Source: Herbaspirillum robiniae
Lineage (GTDB): Bacteria; Pseudomonadota; Gammaproteobacteria; Burkholderiales; Burkholderiaceae_D
Direction: 5' to 3'
DNA length: 64,000 bases
NCBI RefSeq assembly: GCF_002213415.1
Contig: NZ_NJGU01000014.1
Location: 1-64,000, forward strand
This document shows, piece after piece, positions 8,461 through 17,131 of the stretch (position 1 is its first letter; every line of letters begins with the position of its first letter). Below the pieces are notes generated by a model that was given only the letters and a program-made list of their open reading frames with translations, ran no database searches and had not been told where the DNA came from. The translations under genes were made by a program, and so were the position numbers.

Positions 8461-11007
8461 ATGACCCCTATCCCCCGACTTCGTCCCCTGCAGTTGGCCC
8501 TGCGCCTGGCACTGTGCGCCGCCACCGCCGGCGCGACGCTGGGCGCGGCCGTTCCGGCCCTGGCCCAGTCCGCCGCCGCGCAGCAGGACTACAGCATTCC
8601 CGCCGGCTCGCTGGCCGGGGTGCTCAACCGCTTCGCGGCCCAGGCGGGCGTGACCCTGGTGTTCGATCCCAAACTGGCCGAAGGCCTGGCCTCGCCCGGC
8701 CTGTCGGGCCGCCATGGCGTGCAGTCGGGCTTCGACGCCATCCTGCGCGGCAGCGGCCTGTCGGCCCAGGCGCAAGCCAACGGCGACTACCTGGTGCAGC
8801 GCGCCGCCGTCAAGACGCGGGCGGCGCAGGAGGGCGCCGCGCCCGCGCTCTCCGAGATCGTCGTGGTCGGCGCGCGCACGCCCACGCAGGTGACCGAGCT
8901 GCCGGCCACCACCTGGGTGATCGAGCAGGAACAGATCGCCGCGCAGGCGCGCGCCGGCGTGCCGCTCAAGGAGTTGCTGGGCAACCTGGTGCCGGGCCTG
9001 GACGTGGGCCCGCAGGGGCGCACCAATTACGGCCAGAACCTGCGCGGGCGCAGCGCGCTGGTGATGATCGACGGCATCTCGCTCAACGGCTCGCGCGCGC
9101 TGTCGCGCCAGTTCGACTCCATCGACCCGTTCAACATCGAGCGCATCGAAGTGCTCTCCGGCGCCAGCGCGCTGTACGGCGGCAACGCCACCGGCGGCAT
9201 CATCAACATCGTCACCAAACGTGCGCAGTCCGACGCGCTGCGCTTCACCAGCGAAGCCGGCTTTCGCTCGGGGCTGCACAGCGGCGACGATTTCGACTGG
9301 CACCTGGCGCAATCGGTCTCGGGCGGCAACGACCGCGTACGCGGCCGCCTCGGCGTGGTCTACAGCAAGAACGGCGGCGCCTATGACGGCAGCGGCAAGG
9401 CCGTCATTCCCGACATCACCCAGACCGACCTGCAGTACAACGAGTCGATCGACCTGCTGGGCAACCTCGACATCGATTTCGGCGGCGGCCAGAGCCTGAA
9501 GCTGACCGGCCAGCTGTACGACTCCGGCTACCAGCCGGGCAAGGCGCTGTACATGGGCCAGAACCTGGGCGGCGCGATCCAGCTCGGCGCCGCGCCGGTC
9601 AATCCGGCGCTGCTGGATGTGCGCGACGGCTTCAGTTCGGACGTGAAGCCGCGCACCCAGCGCGAGATGTTCTCGGCCGACTATCACGCGCGCGACGTGC
9701 TCGGCGGCCAGGACTTCTACCTGCAGGCCTTCGCCCGCTCCGAGAAGCTGGACTTCTATCCCTTCCCCGGCACCGACAGCTACACCATCGGCGGCGTGCG
9801 GCGCAGCGCGGTGTACTACAGCACCTCGCGCCAGAACACCGACACCTACGGCGCCAAGGCGGTGCTGGCCAAGCAGTTCGACACGGTCAAGCTGACCTAC
9901 GGCGTGGATTACGACCACGAGAAATTCACCGGCACCCAGGTGATGTTCAACACCGCGCAGGCGCTCTCCAGCGGCGGCCTGGTGTTCAACCGCTTCGCCG
10001 AGCTGGGCCGCTACCCGACCTTCCAGACCGACATCTACGCCTTCTACGGCCAGGCCGACTGGAAGCTGTCGGATCGCCTGACGCTGTCGGGCGGCGTGCG
10101 CCGCCAGCATGCCAACATCGAGGTCGGCGACTTCGTGCAGGTGGCGCAGCAGCGGCTGGTCGCCGCCGGCGTAGGCACCAGCGCGCAGGCCATCCCGGGC
10201 GGCAAGAACAGCTACGACGTGACGCTGTTCAACGGCGGCCTGCTCTACAAGCTGACCCCGCAGCAGCAGGTGTGGACCAATTATTCCGAAGGCTTCGAAC
10301 TGGCCGACCCGGCCAAGTACTACGGCCAGGGCAGCTACTCGCTGGTGGGCGGCGCCACCGGCACCTGGAACCTGCTGAGCTCGACCAACGTCGCCAATTC
10401 GCCCATGAGCGGCATCAAGACGCGCCAGGTGGAGGCCGGCTGGCGCCACAACGGCGGCGGGCTGACGACGCAGCTGGCGGCGTTCTATTCGTGGTCGGAC
10501 AAGGCGATCCAGATCAACCGCAGCACGCTCAACATCGACGTGGTCGACCAGAAGGTGCGCAACATCGGCCTCGAAGGCCAGCTCAACTACGCCTTCAGCG
10601 AGCGCTGGGACGCCGGCCTGAACTGGCTGGCCATCATCACCCAGCAGCAGTCCAACGGCGACTGGGCCAAGCGCGACGTGACCACTTCCAGCCCCTCCAA
10701 GATGACCGCCTACGCCGGCTGGAAAGAGAACAACCTGGCGCTGCGCTTGCAGGGCACGCAGGTGTTCGCGGTCTCCGACGGCGGCGGCAACCGTCTCGCG
10801 GGCTATGCGCTGTTCGACCTGCTGGGCGCCTACCAGCTGCCCAGGGGCACGCTCAGCTTCGGCATCCAGAACCTGCTGGACCGCGACTACACCACCACCT
10901 GGGGCCAGCGCGCCAAGATCCTGTACGGCAGCCTGGTGGCACAGCAGGCGCTGGACTACAAGGGCCGCGGACGAACCTTCGGCGTGAGCTATTCGCTGGA
11001 TTATTGA
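8461..11007 (+). CDS. TonB-dependent siderophore receptor, IutA (aerobactin)-like with signalling domain
   Basis: An 848-residue outer-membrane receptor. The signal peptide runs to about residue 36 (PALAQ), then an STN signalling domain at about 40-105 (DYSIPAGSLAGVLNRFA), TonB-box-like SEIVVVGA, a plug and a 22-strand barrel. Several blocks match what I remember of E. coli IutA: QGRTNYG, DSIDPFNIERIEV, STGG/ATGGIINIVTK, GRYPTF, AIPGG, DPAKYYG, GTLSFGIQNLLDRDYTT and WGQRAK. This suggests a citrate-hydroxamate siderophore, but IutA itself has no STN domain. The final residues SYSLDY end in an aromatic residue, as usual for barrels. It is regulated by the adjoining FecI/FecR pair. Confidence 0.9.
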   Translation: MTPIPRLRPLQLALRLALCAATAGATLGAAVPALAQSAAAQQDYSIPAGSLAGVLNRFAAQAGVTLVFDPKLAEGLASPGLSGRHGVQSGFDAILRGSGLSAQAQANGDYLVQRAAVKTRAAQEGAAPALSEIVVVGARTPTQVTELPATTWVIEQEQIAAQARAGVPLKELLGNLVPGLDVGPQGRTNYGQNLRGRSALVMIDGISLNGSRALSRQFDSIDPFNIERIEVLSGASALYGGNATGGIINIVTKRAQSDALRFTSEAGFRSGLHSGDDFDWHLAQSVSGGNDRVRGRLGVVYSKNGGAYDGSGKAVIPDITQTDLQYNESIDLLGNLDIDFGGGQSLKLTGQLYDSGYQPGKALYMGQNLGGAIQLGAAPVNPALLDVRDGFSSDVKPRTQREMFSADYHARDVLGGQDFYLQAFARSEKLDFYPFPGTDSYTIGGVRRSAVYYSTSRQNTDTYGAKAVLAKQFDTVKLTYGVDYDHEKFTGTQVMFNTAQALSSGGLVFNRFAELGRYPTFQTDIYAFYGQADWKLSDRLTLSGGVRRQHANIEVGDFVQVAQQRLVAAGVGTSAQAIPGGKNSYDVTLFNGGLLYKLTPQQQVWTNYSEGFELADPAKYYGQGSYSLVGGATGTWNLLSSTNVANSPMSGIKTRQVEAGWRHNGGGLTTQLAAFYSWSDKAIQINRSTLNIDVVDQKVRNIGLEGQLNYAFSERWDAGLNWLAIITQQQSNGDWAKRDVTTSSPSKMTAYAGWKENNLALRLQGTQVFAVSDGGGNRLAGYALFDLLGAYQLPRGTLSFGIQNLLDRDYTTTWGQRAKILYGSLVAQQALDYKGRGRTFGVSYSLDY

Positions 11008-11035
11008 GGCGCTTGCAGGTCGCCCGTCATGAACG

Positions 11036-11064
11036 AACCGCCCCGTCAGGGGCGGTTTTTTTAT
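11036..11064 (+). terminator. Rho-independent terminator after receptor 1
   Basis: AACCGCCCC, a short loop and GGGGCGGTT form a perfect stem followed by seven T residues, 29 bp after the receptor stop. Confidence 0.9.
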
Positions 11065-11101
11065 TTTTTCGGCGGGCAATAACCCTGTCGCCAGCCTCGT
11101 C

Positions 11102-11122
11102 AAATAATAATTGTTCTCATCT
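11102..11122. promoter_or_regulatory. Putative Fur box before the DUF2325 gene
   Basis: AAATAATAATTGTTCTCATC is an imperfect inverted repeat resembling two Fur half sites. The following CATCTATAATCG is identical to the sequence after the Fur box at 5256-5275, suggesting that both promoters share a -10-like TATAAT overlapped by the box. Confidence 0.65.
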
Positions 11123-11191
11123 ATAATCGAGCCCCTCCTCGCCGGAAGCAGCAGCAGACAAGGGAAGGCGAGGCCGCAACGGGAGATCCAG

Positions 11192-11824
11192 ATGAACGAC
11201 AAGACGCTTCCCGCGCCCGCCGCTTTCCGGCAAGACGACACCCCGGGCGCCGAACACGCGATGCTGGCGCGCCACCTGGCCGCCGCGCAACGCCGCTGCA
11301 GCGACGTGATCGCCCGCCAGGCGCGCGAGATCGCCGAACTGCGCGCGCAGGCGATGCAGATGCGCGCGGCCATCATCGCGCGCGACAGCGCGCTGGCCTG
11401 GGCATATGAAGACCGCGCCGCGCTGGAAGCGGCCAACCCCGACCTGGCGCCGCGCGTGACGCTGGCGCGCAAGGTGAGGGAGCTCAACCGCAAGCTGCAG
11501 GACCTGATGCGCGAGAAGATGCGCCCGCCGATGGGCGCGCCGCTGACTCCGGCCGCTCAGGCCCGGGCCGAAGGGGAGCAGATGTCCGACCTGGAAGCCA
11601 GCGTGGCCGCCGCCGACCTGGTGATCTGCCAGACCGGCTGCCTCTCGCATGGCGACTACTGGCGTGTGCAAGACCATTGCAAGCGCACCGGCAAGACCTG
11701 CGTGATGGTGGAACAGGCCGCCAACTTCCGCGTGGTGCGCATCCACCAGGACATGCGGGCGCACGCCGACAACGGCGCGCCCGCGTTGCCCAGGATGCCG
11801 GAGACGCCGGAAACCCCGGCCTGA
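11192..11824 (+). CDS. DUF2325 domain-containing protein, probably Fur-regulated
   Basis: A 210-residue cytoplasmic protein. The N-terminal half is alpha-helical and probably coiled coil (AAQRRCSDVIARQAREIAEL; ARKVRELNRKLQDLMREKM). The C-terminal part is a DUF2325 domain (DLVICQTGCLSHGDYWRVQD, then HCKRTGKTCVMVEQ). A conserved Cys in QTGC, the HGDYWR motif and a second Cys in HCKRTGKTC could bind a metal or be redox-active, but this is not shown. The start at 11192 follows GGGAGA. A Fur-like box precedes it and a terminator follows at 11866, so it is a single-gene unit between two siderophore-signalling sets. Confidence 0.85.
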   Translation: MNDKTLPAPAAFRQDDTPGAEHAMLARHLAAAQRRCSDVIARQAREIAELRAQAMQMRAAIIARDSALAWAYEDRAALEAANPDLAPRVTLARKVRELNRKLQDLMREKMRPPMGAPLTPAAQARAEGEQMSDLEASVAAADLVICQTGCLSHGDYWRVQDHCKRTGKTCVMVEQAANFRVVRIHQDMRAHADNGAPALPRMPETPETPA

Positions 11825-11865
11825 GCGACAGGATTTTTCAGAGCGTTTTTCAGAGCGTCCTTTTC

Positions 11866-11892
11866 ATGCCGGCGTAAGCCGGCATTTTTTTA
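11866..11892 (+). terminator. Rho-independent terminator after the DUF2325 gene
   Basis: ATGCCGGC, loop GTAA, GCCGGCAT and then a T run. It is directly followed by a TTATCCACA DnaA-box-like 9-mer at 11890-11898, probably by chance. Confidence 0.88.
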
Positions 11893-11947
11893 TCCACAGC
11901 AAACGCCGGCAGGCGGGCGAAAAACAACGCCGTCGGCGGCTTAACTG

Positions 11948-11970
11948 TTAATAGCAATCACTATCATTTA
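11948..11970. promoter_or_regulatory. Putative Fur box before the second FecI-like sigma gene
   Basis: AATAGCAATCACTATCATTT is an imperfect match to the Fur consensus, with ATCATTT as the best half. It lies about 100 bp before the sigma gene. Weaker than the other three boxes. Confidence 0.5.
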
Positions 11971-12065
11971 TACTTAGCGCTTCCCCTCCGCGCGACCTTG
12001 CCCGACGGCAAGCGGCAAACCCGGGCTGCGCGGCCGGCTCCATTTTTCCAGGGATGCGTTTTCCC

Positions 12066-12557
12066 ATGTCCATCGAAGCCCTCTACTGCGATCACCATTC
12101 CTGGCTCAAGGGATGGCTTGCGCGTCGGCTCGGCAACAGCGATCAGGCGGCCGACCTGGCGCACGACACCTTCATCCGCCTGCTCGGCAGCGAGCGCGTG
12201 CCGTCCGTGCTCAACGAGCCGCGCGCCTACCTGACCACCGTGGCGCAGAACCTGGTGTCCAACCTGTGGCGCCGCGAAAAACTGGAAAAGGCCTATCTTG
12301 AAGCACTGGCGCAGGCCCCGACCGGGCTGGCGCCCTCGCCCGAAGAACAGGCCATCCTGCTGGAAACCCTGATGGAGCTGGACCAATTGCTGGACGGCCT
12401 GCCCGCCGTGGTCAAGCGCGCCTTCCTGCTCTCGCAGCTGGACGGCCAGACCCACGCCCAGGTCGCCGCTGCGCTGGGCATCTCGATTCCCACCGTCAAA
12501 CGCTACCTGGTGAAGGCGCTGCAGCGCTGTTATTTCGCCGACGTTTCCTTCCTCTGA
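12066..12557 (+). CDS. ECF RNA polymerase sigma factor, FecI-like
   Basis: A 163-residue ECF sigma factor. Region 2 reads DQAADLAHDTFIRLLGSE with RAYLTTVAQNLVSNLWRREK, and region 4 reads THAQVAAALGISIPTVKRYL, with the typical ending KALQRCYFAD. I start it at 12066 because AGGGA lies 12 bp upstream; the in-frame ATG at 12054 sits inside that site. It is the first gene of the second sigma/FecR/receptor set and is expected to drive the receptor at 13723. Confidence 0.93.
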   Translation: MSIEALYCDHHSWLKGWLARRLGNSDQAADLAHDTFIRLLGSERVPSVLNEPRAYLTTVAQNLVSNLWRREKLEKAYLEALAQAPTGLAPSPEEQAILLETLMELDQLLDGLPAVVKRAFLLSQLDGQTHAQVAAALGISIPTVKRYLVKALQRCYFADVSFL

Positions 12558-12568
12558 TCGGGCCGAAC

Positions 12569-13594
12569 TTGTCCGCCTCGACCTGGTACCAGCACACGCC
12601 CGACGCCGCCGCCGTAACGCCGCAGGTGGCCGAGCGCGCGCTGGAATGGCTGGTCGAGCTGCAGTCGCAACCGGTGGCGCCGGAGACCCTGGCCGCCTGG
12701 CAGCGCTGGCGCACCGCCCATCCCGACCATGAACGCGCCTGGCAGCGCATCGAGTCGGTGCGCGGGCGCCTGCAGCCGCTGGCTTCGCCGGTCAGCTCCG
12801 CCATCGCCCAGGCCGCGCTGGCCCCGCGCGGCTCGCCGCGCCGTCGCCAGATCGTCAAGACCCTGGCCGTCACGCTGTTCGCCGGCGGCGCCGTATGGGG
12901 CGCGGCCGAACTCACGCCCTGGCGCGAATGGAACGCCGACTACCGCACCGCCGTGGGCGAGCGCCGCGCGCTGGTGCTGGCCGACGGCACCCACCTGACC
13001 ATGAACACCGCCAGCGCCGTAAACGTGGCCTTCGGCGCCGCCGAACGCCGGCTGCGCCTGGTGGCCGGCGAGATCCTCGCCGCCACCGGCAAGGATGCGG
13101 CCCGTCCCTTCATGATCGAAACGCAACATGGCACCGCTTACGCGCTGGGCACCCGCTACACCGTGCGCCGGCTGGATGCGAGCACCGAAGTCGCGGTGTT
13201 CGAGGGCGCGGTGCGCATCGAACCGCGCCATGGCGCGACCGGCGCCATCGTGCTGCAGGCCGGCGAGCAGGCGCGTTTCACCGACACCGACGTCGGCGCG
13301 GCAGGCCGCGCCGAGCAGGCCGACATCGGCTGGGTCGACGGCTTCATCGTCGCGCGCAGCATGCGGCTGGACGATTTCCTGGCGCAGCTGGGGCGCTACA
13401 GCCGCGACAGCCTGTCCTGCGACCCGGCGATTGCCGACATGAAGGTCTCGGGCTCGTTCCCGGTGGCCGACGCCGTCACGGTCGTCGAGTCGCTGGCCGC
13501 CACGCTGGCGGTCCGGGCCGACATGCGCGAGCGCTTCTGGGGCGGCCGCCGCATGCGCCTGGCGCCGCTGCCGGGCGCATCCCGCCGCGGCTGA
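12569..13594 (+). CDS. FecR-family anti-sigma regulator (TTG start)
   Basis: A 341-residue FecR homologue. The cytoplasmic part contains AERALEWLVELQSQPVAPET and WQRWRTAHPDHERAWQRIE; the TM helix is at about residues 95-112 (LAVTLFAGGAVWGAAEL); the periplasmic FecR domain contains HLTMNTASAVNVAFGAAERR and GTAYALGTRYTV. No ATG or GTG fits the conserved N-terminus, so a TTG start 12 bp after the sigma stop is the only reasonable choice. This may set low translation of the anti-sigma factor. Paralogous to the FecR at 7354. Confidence 0.88.
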   Translation: MSASTWYQHTPDAAAVTPQVAERALEWLVELQSQPVAPETLAAWQRWRTAHPDHERAWQRIESVRGRLQPLASPVSSAIAQAALAPRGSPRRRQIVKTLAVTLFAGGAVWGAAELTPWREWNADYRTAVGERRALVLADGTHLTMNTASAVNVAFGAAERRLRLVAGEILAATGKDAARPFMIETQHGTAYALGTRYTVRRLDASTEVAVFEGAVRIEPRHGATGAIVLQAGEQARFTDTDVGAAGRAEQADIGWVDGFIVARSMRLDDFLAQLGRYSRDSLSCDPAIADMKVSGSFPVADAVTVVESLAATLAVRADMRERFWGGRRMRLAPLPGASRRG

Positions 13595-13647
13595 GCCGCG
13601 CGTTTTAAAAAAATCCAAAAATAATCAAAAAATCCGGCCTGGGGCTG

Positions 13648-13675
13648 ATCCGTTTTCGTTTTTCGCGGGTCATGG
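13648..13675 (+). promoter_or_regulatory. Candidate ECF (FecI-type) promoter of receptor 2
   Basis: Counterpart of 8387-8414: 18 of 28 ungapped identities including the seven-base block GTCATGG, in the same place between fecR and the receptor, ending 47 bp before the receptor ATG. Confidence 0.5.
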
Positions 13676-13722
13676 GGATGGGGACACCGTATTCTTATCT
13701 TGCAAGGAGAGGTCGTAAGCAC

Positions 13723-16155
13723 ATGGGGCAGCAGAGGGCTTCCACGCGTCGCGCCCGCACAAGGGCCGCGCTGGCCTGCGCCGGGCGCCTGGCGCTGGGC
13801 GCGGCCGCCATGGCCGCGGGCCTGGCGCTGCCGGCCTTCTCCGCTGCGGCGGCGGCCCAGCCCGTCGCGCGCGCCTACGACATCCCGGCCGGTTCGCTGG
13901 AGGAGGTACTGGGCCGCTTCGGCCACGACGCCGGCATCCTGCTCTCGTTCCGCCCTGAACTCACCGCCGGCCTGCGCAGCGAAGGACTGCACGGCCACTA
14001 CGACGTCGAAGACGGGCTGGCCGCGCTGCTGGCCGGCAGCGGCATCCAGGCCGTGCGCCAGACCAACGGCAGCTATACGCTGGCGCGCGCCGCCGCTACC
14101 GGCGCCGCCGCGCCGTTGCCCACCGTCACCGTGGTCTCGCAGGCCGACCAGGACAGCGCGCCCTACGTCGGCGGCCAGGTCGCCCGCGGCGGCAGCCTGG
14201 GCATCCTCGGCACCTCCAGCATCATGGACGTGCCGTTCTCCACGATGAACTACACCTCGGCCCTGCTGCGCGACCAGCAGGTGCGCACGCTGGCCGACGT
14301 CGTCATCAACGACGCCTCGGTGCGCATGCTGACCTCCACCGGCGGCTTCGGCGAGACCTACCAGATCCGCGGCTACAACCTCACCAGCGGCGACGTCGGC
14401 GTCAACGGCCTGTTCGGGCTGGCCTCGGGCAGCCGCATGCCGGCCGCCATCATGGAACGGGTCGAGGTGCTCAAGGGGCCGGGCACGCTGATGAACGGCA
14501 TCAATCCCGGCGGCAGCATCGGCGGCAGCATCAACATCGTCACCAAGCGCGCCGGCGACGAGCCGCTGACGCGCCTGACCACCAGCTTCCAGAGCCGCGC
14601 CCAGCCGGGCGTGCAGGCCGACATCGGACGCCGCTTCGGCGAAGACAATGCCTGGGGCATCCGCGTCAACACGGTCTACCGCAACGGCGAGGCCAGCATC
14701 AAGGGCGGCCACCAGGAGCTGGGCGTGGGCACGCTGGCGCTGGACTACCGCAGCGCGCGCCTGCGCTGGTCGCTGGACGCCTACGCCCAGCACGAGGACA
14801 GCGACAACTTCCGCCCGCAGGTGGGCTTCGTCTCCGGCGTCACCTCGATCCCGGCGCCGCCGGCGGCGGACTTCAACTTCTTCCCCGACAACCGCCTGCA
14901 CCTGGACGACAAGGCCGCCGTCACGCGCCTGGACGCCGAGCTCGCCGATGGCCTCACCGCCTATGGCGCGATCGGCTACCGGCGCGGCTGGACCCAGCAG
15001 AACCTGCCGGTCGGCTCGGTCAACGAAGCCGGCATGGGCACGCAGCGCAACGGCTACTACGACACCTACAGCAAGACCGTGACCGCCGACGCCGGCCTGC
15101 GCCTGCAGCTCGACACCGGCGGCTTGCGCCACACGCTCTCGGCCGGCGCGACCCGGCTGCGGCAGGAGACCGGCAACGCCTACGTCACCGCCGGCAGCTC
15201 CACCGCCTACAGCATCTACGCCCAGAACGCGCTGGCGCCGATCACCGCCGACCGCACCGCGCCCAGGAAATCGGCCGACATGGTGCTCGACAGCCTCACG
15301 CTGACCGACGCCATGTCCCTGCTCGACGGCCGCCTGCGCCTGTTCGCCGGGGCGCGCCGGCAGAGCGTGCGCTACGACAGTTTCGACACCGTCACCGGCG
15401 CCCAGGTCTCGTCCTACAGCGCGAGCGCGGTGTCGCCGCTGTGGGGCGTGGTGGTCAAGCCCCATGACAGCCTCTCGCTCTACGCCAACTACACCGCCGG
15501 CCTCACGCGCGGCACCATCGTGCCCACCGGCATGGTGAATTCAGGCCAGATCCTGCCGCCTTACCGTTCGCGCCAGATCGAGACCGGCGCCAAGCTCGAC
15601 TGGGGCAATCTGCAGACCGGCCTGTCGGTGTTCGAGATCACCAACCCGAGCGCGGTGATCACCTTCCTCTCGAGCTCGCCGCAGACCAGCTCCTACGGCT
15701 ACGACGGCGAGCAGCGCAACCGCGGCCTGGAACTCTCGGCCTGGGGCGAGGCCGCGCCGGGCCTGCGCCTGCTGGCCAGCGGCACCTTCTACGACGCGCG
15801 CCTGACGCGCACGCAGAACGGCGCCAACGACGGCCGCAACGCGCCCGGCGTCCCCAAGCGCACCTTCAACCTCGCCGCCGACTGGGATGCGCCCTGGCTG
15901 CCCGGCCTGGCCTTCAACGCGCGCATGGTGCGCACTTCCTCGGTCTACTTCAACGCCGCCAACACCCTGAGCCTGCCCGGCTGGACCCGTTGGGACATCG
16001 GCGCGCGCTACCAGACCCGCTTCGCCGGCCACGCCGTGGTGCTGCGCGCGAACGTGGAGAACCTGTTCAACCGCAATTACTGGCTGCTGGACAACCCCTA
16101 CGTCACCGTAGCCGCGCCGCGCACCGTGCTGCTGTCGGCGCAGGTGGATTTCTGA
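13723..16155 (+). CDS. TonB-dependent siderophore receptor with STN signalling domain (ferrichrome/FcuA-like)
   Basis: An 810-residue receptor. The signal peptide ends near AAAAAQ at about residue 46. The STN domain (YDIPAGSLEEVLGRFGHDAG) is followed by TonB-box-like LPTVTVVSQ, a plug with QIRGYNL, MERVEVLKGPGTLMNG and GGSINIVTKRA, and a barrel ending in NVENLFNRNYW and AQVDF. The terminal Phe is the usual barrel-assembly signal. The plug and 'IVPTG' barrel blocks resemble FcuA/ferrichrome-type receptors rather than the IutA-like receptor at 8461. The start is the ATG at 13723, 11 bp after AAGGAGAG; an in-frame ATG at 13672 precedes the ribosome site. The substrate is not proven. Confidence 0.9.
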   Translation: MGQQRASTRRARTRAALACAGRLALGAAAMAAGLALPAFSAAAAAQPVARAYDIPAGSLEEVLGRFGHDAGILLSFRPELTAGLRSEGLHGHYDVEDGLAALLAGSGIQAVRQTNGSYTLARAAATGAAAPLPTVTVVSQADQDSAPYVGGQVARGGSLGILGTSSIMDVPFSTMNYTSALLRDQQVRTLADVVINDASVRMLTSTGGFGETYQIRGYNLTSGDVGVNGLFGLASGSRMPAAIMERVEVLKGPGTLMNGINPGGSIGGSINIVTKRAGDEPLTRLTTSFQSRAQPGVQADIGRRFGEDNAWGIRVNTVYRNGEASIKGGHQELGVGTLALDYRSARLRWSLDAYAQHEDSDNFRPQVGFVSGVTSIPAPPAADFNFFPDNRLHLDDKAAVTRLDAELADGLTAYGAIGYRRGWTQQNLPVGSVNEAGMGTQRNGYYDTYSKTVTADAGLRLQLDTGGLRHTLSAGATRLRQETGNAYVTAGSSTAYSIYAQNALAPITADRTAPRKSADMVLDSLTLTDAMSLLDGRLRLFAGARRQSVRYDSFDTVTGAQVSSYSASAVSPLWGVVVKPHDSLSLYANYTAGLTRGTIVPTGMVNSGQILPPYRSRQIETGAKLDWGNLQTGLSVFEITNPSAVITFLSSSPQTSSYGYDGEQRNRGLELSAWGEAAPGLRLLASGTFYDARLTRTQNGANDGRNAPGVPKRTFNLAADWDAPWLPGLAFNARMVRTSSVYFNAANTLSLPGWTRWDIGARYQTRFAGHAVVLRANVENLFNRNYWLLDNPYVTVAAPRTVLLSAQVDF

Positions 16156-16189
16156 ACGGCGCCTGCCGGGATCCGGTGTCTTTCGTTGT

Positions 16190-17080
16190 GCATCGATGGC
16201 CGCTGAACGACGCTGGATCCTGACTTTCGTCAGGATGACGGAGAAGAGGGGGGACGCCGGTTGGTCTCATCAATGTCTCCGATCTGCGAAGGGCGCGATG
16301 CGGTGGCGTTGTTCCACCGCCGGATTTCCTTCCATCTATGCCCGTCCTCCCATCTCCGTCATCCCGGCGCAGGCCGGGATCCAGTGGCTTTCGTTGCACA
16401 TCGACGGCCGCTGAACGACGCTGGATCCTGACTTTCGTCAGGATGACGGAGAAGAGGGGGACGCCGGTTGGTCTCATCAATGTCTCCGATCTGCGAAGGG
16501 CGCGATGCAGTGGCGTTGTTCCACCGCCGGATTTCCTTTCACCTATGACCGTCCTCCCATCTCCGTCATCCCGGCGCAGGCCGAGATCCAGTGGCTTTCG
16601 TTGCACATCGACGGCCGCTGAACGACGCTGGATCCTGACTTTCGTCAGGATGACGGAGAAGAGGAGGGACGCCGGTTGGTCTCATCAATGCCTCCGGTCT
16701 GCGAAGGGCGCGATGCGGTGGCGTTGTTCCACCGCCGGATTTCCTTCCATCTATGGCCGTCCTCCCATCTCCGTCATCCCGGCGCAGGCCGGGATCCAGT
16801 GGCTTTCGTTGCACACCGACGGCCGCTGAACGACGCTGGATCCTGACTTTCGTCAGGATGACGGAGAAGGGGTGACGCCGGTTGGTCTCATCAATGTCTC
16901 CGATCTGCGAAGGACGCGATACGCGTGGCGTTGTTCCACCGCCGGATTTCCTTCCACCTATGGCCGTCCTCTCATCTCCGTCATCCCGGCGCAGGCCGGG
17001 ATCCAGTGGCTTTCGTCGCACATCGACGGCCGTTGAACGACGCCGGATCCTGACTTTCGCCAGAATGACGGTGAAGAGGG
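16190..17080 (+). repeat. Tandem array 1 of about 207-bp REP/BIME-like units
   Basis: The sequence CGCTGAACGACGCTGGATCC recurs at 16201, 16409, 16616, 16824 and (with CGTTGAACGACGCCGG) 17031, a period of 208, 207, 208 and 207 bp: four full units and a partial fifth. Each unit carries two different palindromes facing each other, GGATCCTGACTTTCGTCAGGATGAC and (about 125 bp later) GTCATCCCGGCGCAGGCCGGGATCC. No protein signal was found; open frames here are by-products of the repeat. This fills the gap between the receptor and the GST gene. The same palindromes occur in inverted order at 32365-33150 and once at 61239-61336. Confidence 0.92.
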
Positions 17081-17131
17081 ATGAGCCGTTTTTCACGCCC
17101 GCGTGTCAATGAGATGAGAAGCTGTTTTTCT

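Noticed and set aside
7318-11493. A 1391-codon minus-strand open frame across FecR and the TonB receptor
   Set aside because: It is antisense to three well-supported genes, has repetitive His/Arg/Gln/Val composition and no motif.
11890-11898. Isolated DnaA box TTATCCACA in the iron region
   Set aside because: A single 9-mer next to a terminator T run; likely chance, unlike the clusters at 49 and 57-58 kb.
16338-17096. Open frames of 160-176 codons inside repeat array 1
   Set aside because: They merely translate the repeated unit (RRRPGSSGFR-type periodic peptide); no start signals and period equals the DNA repeat.
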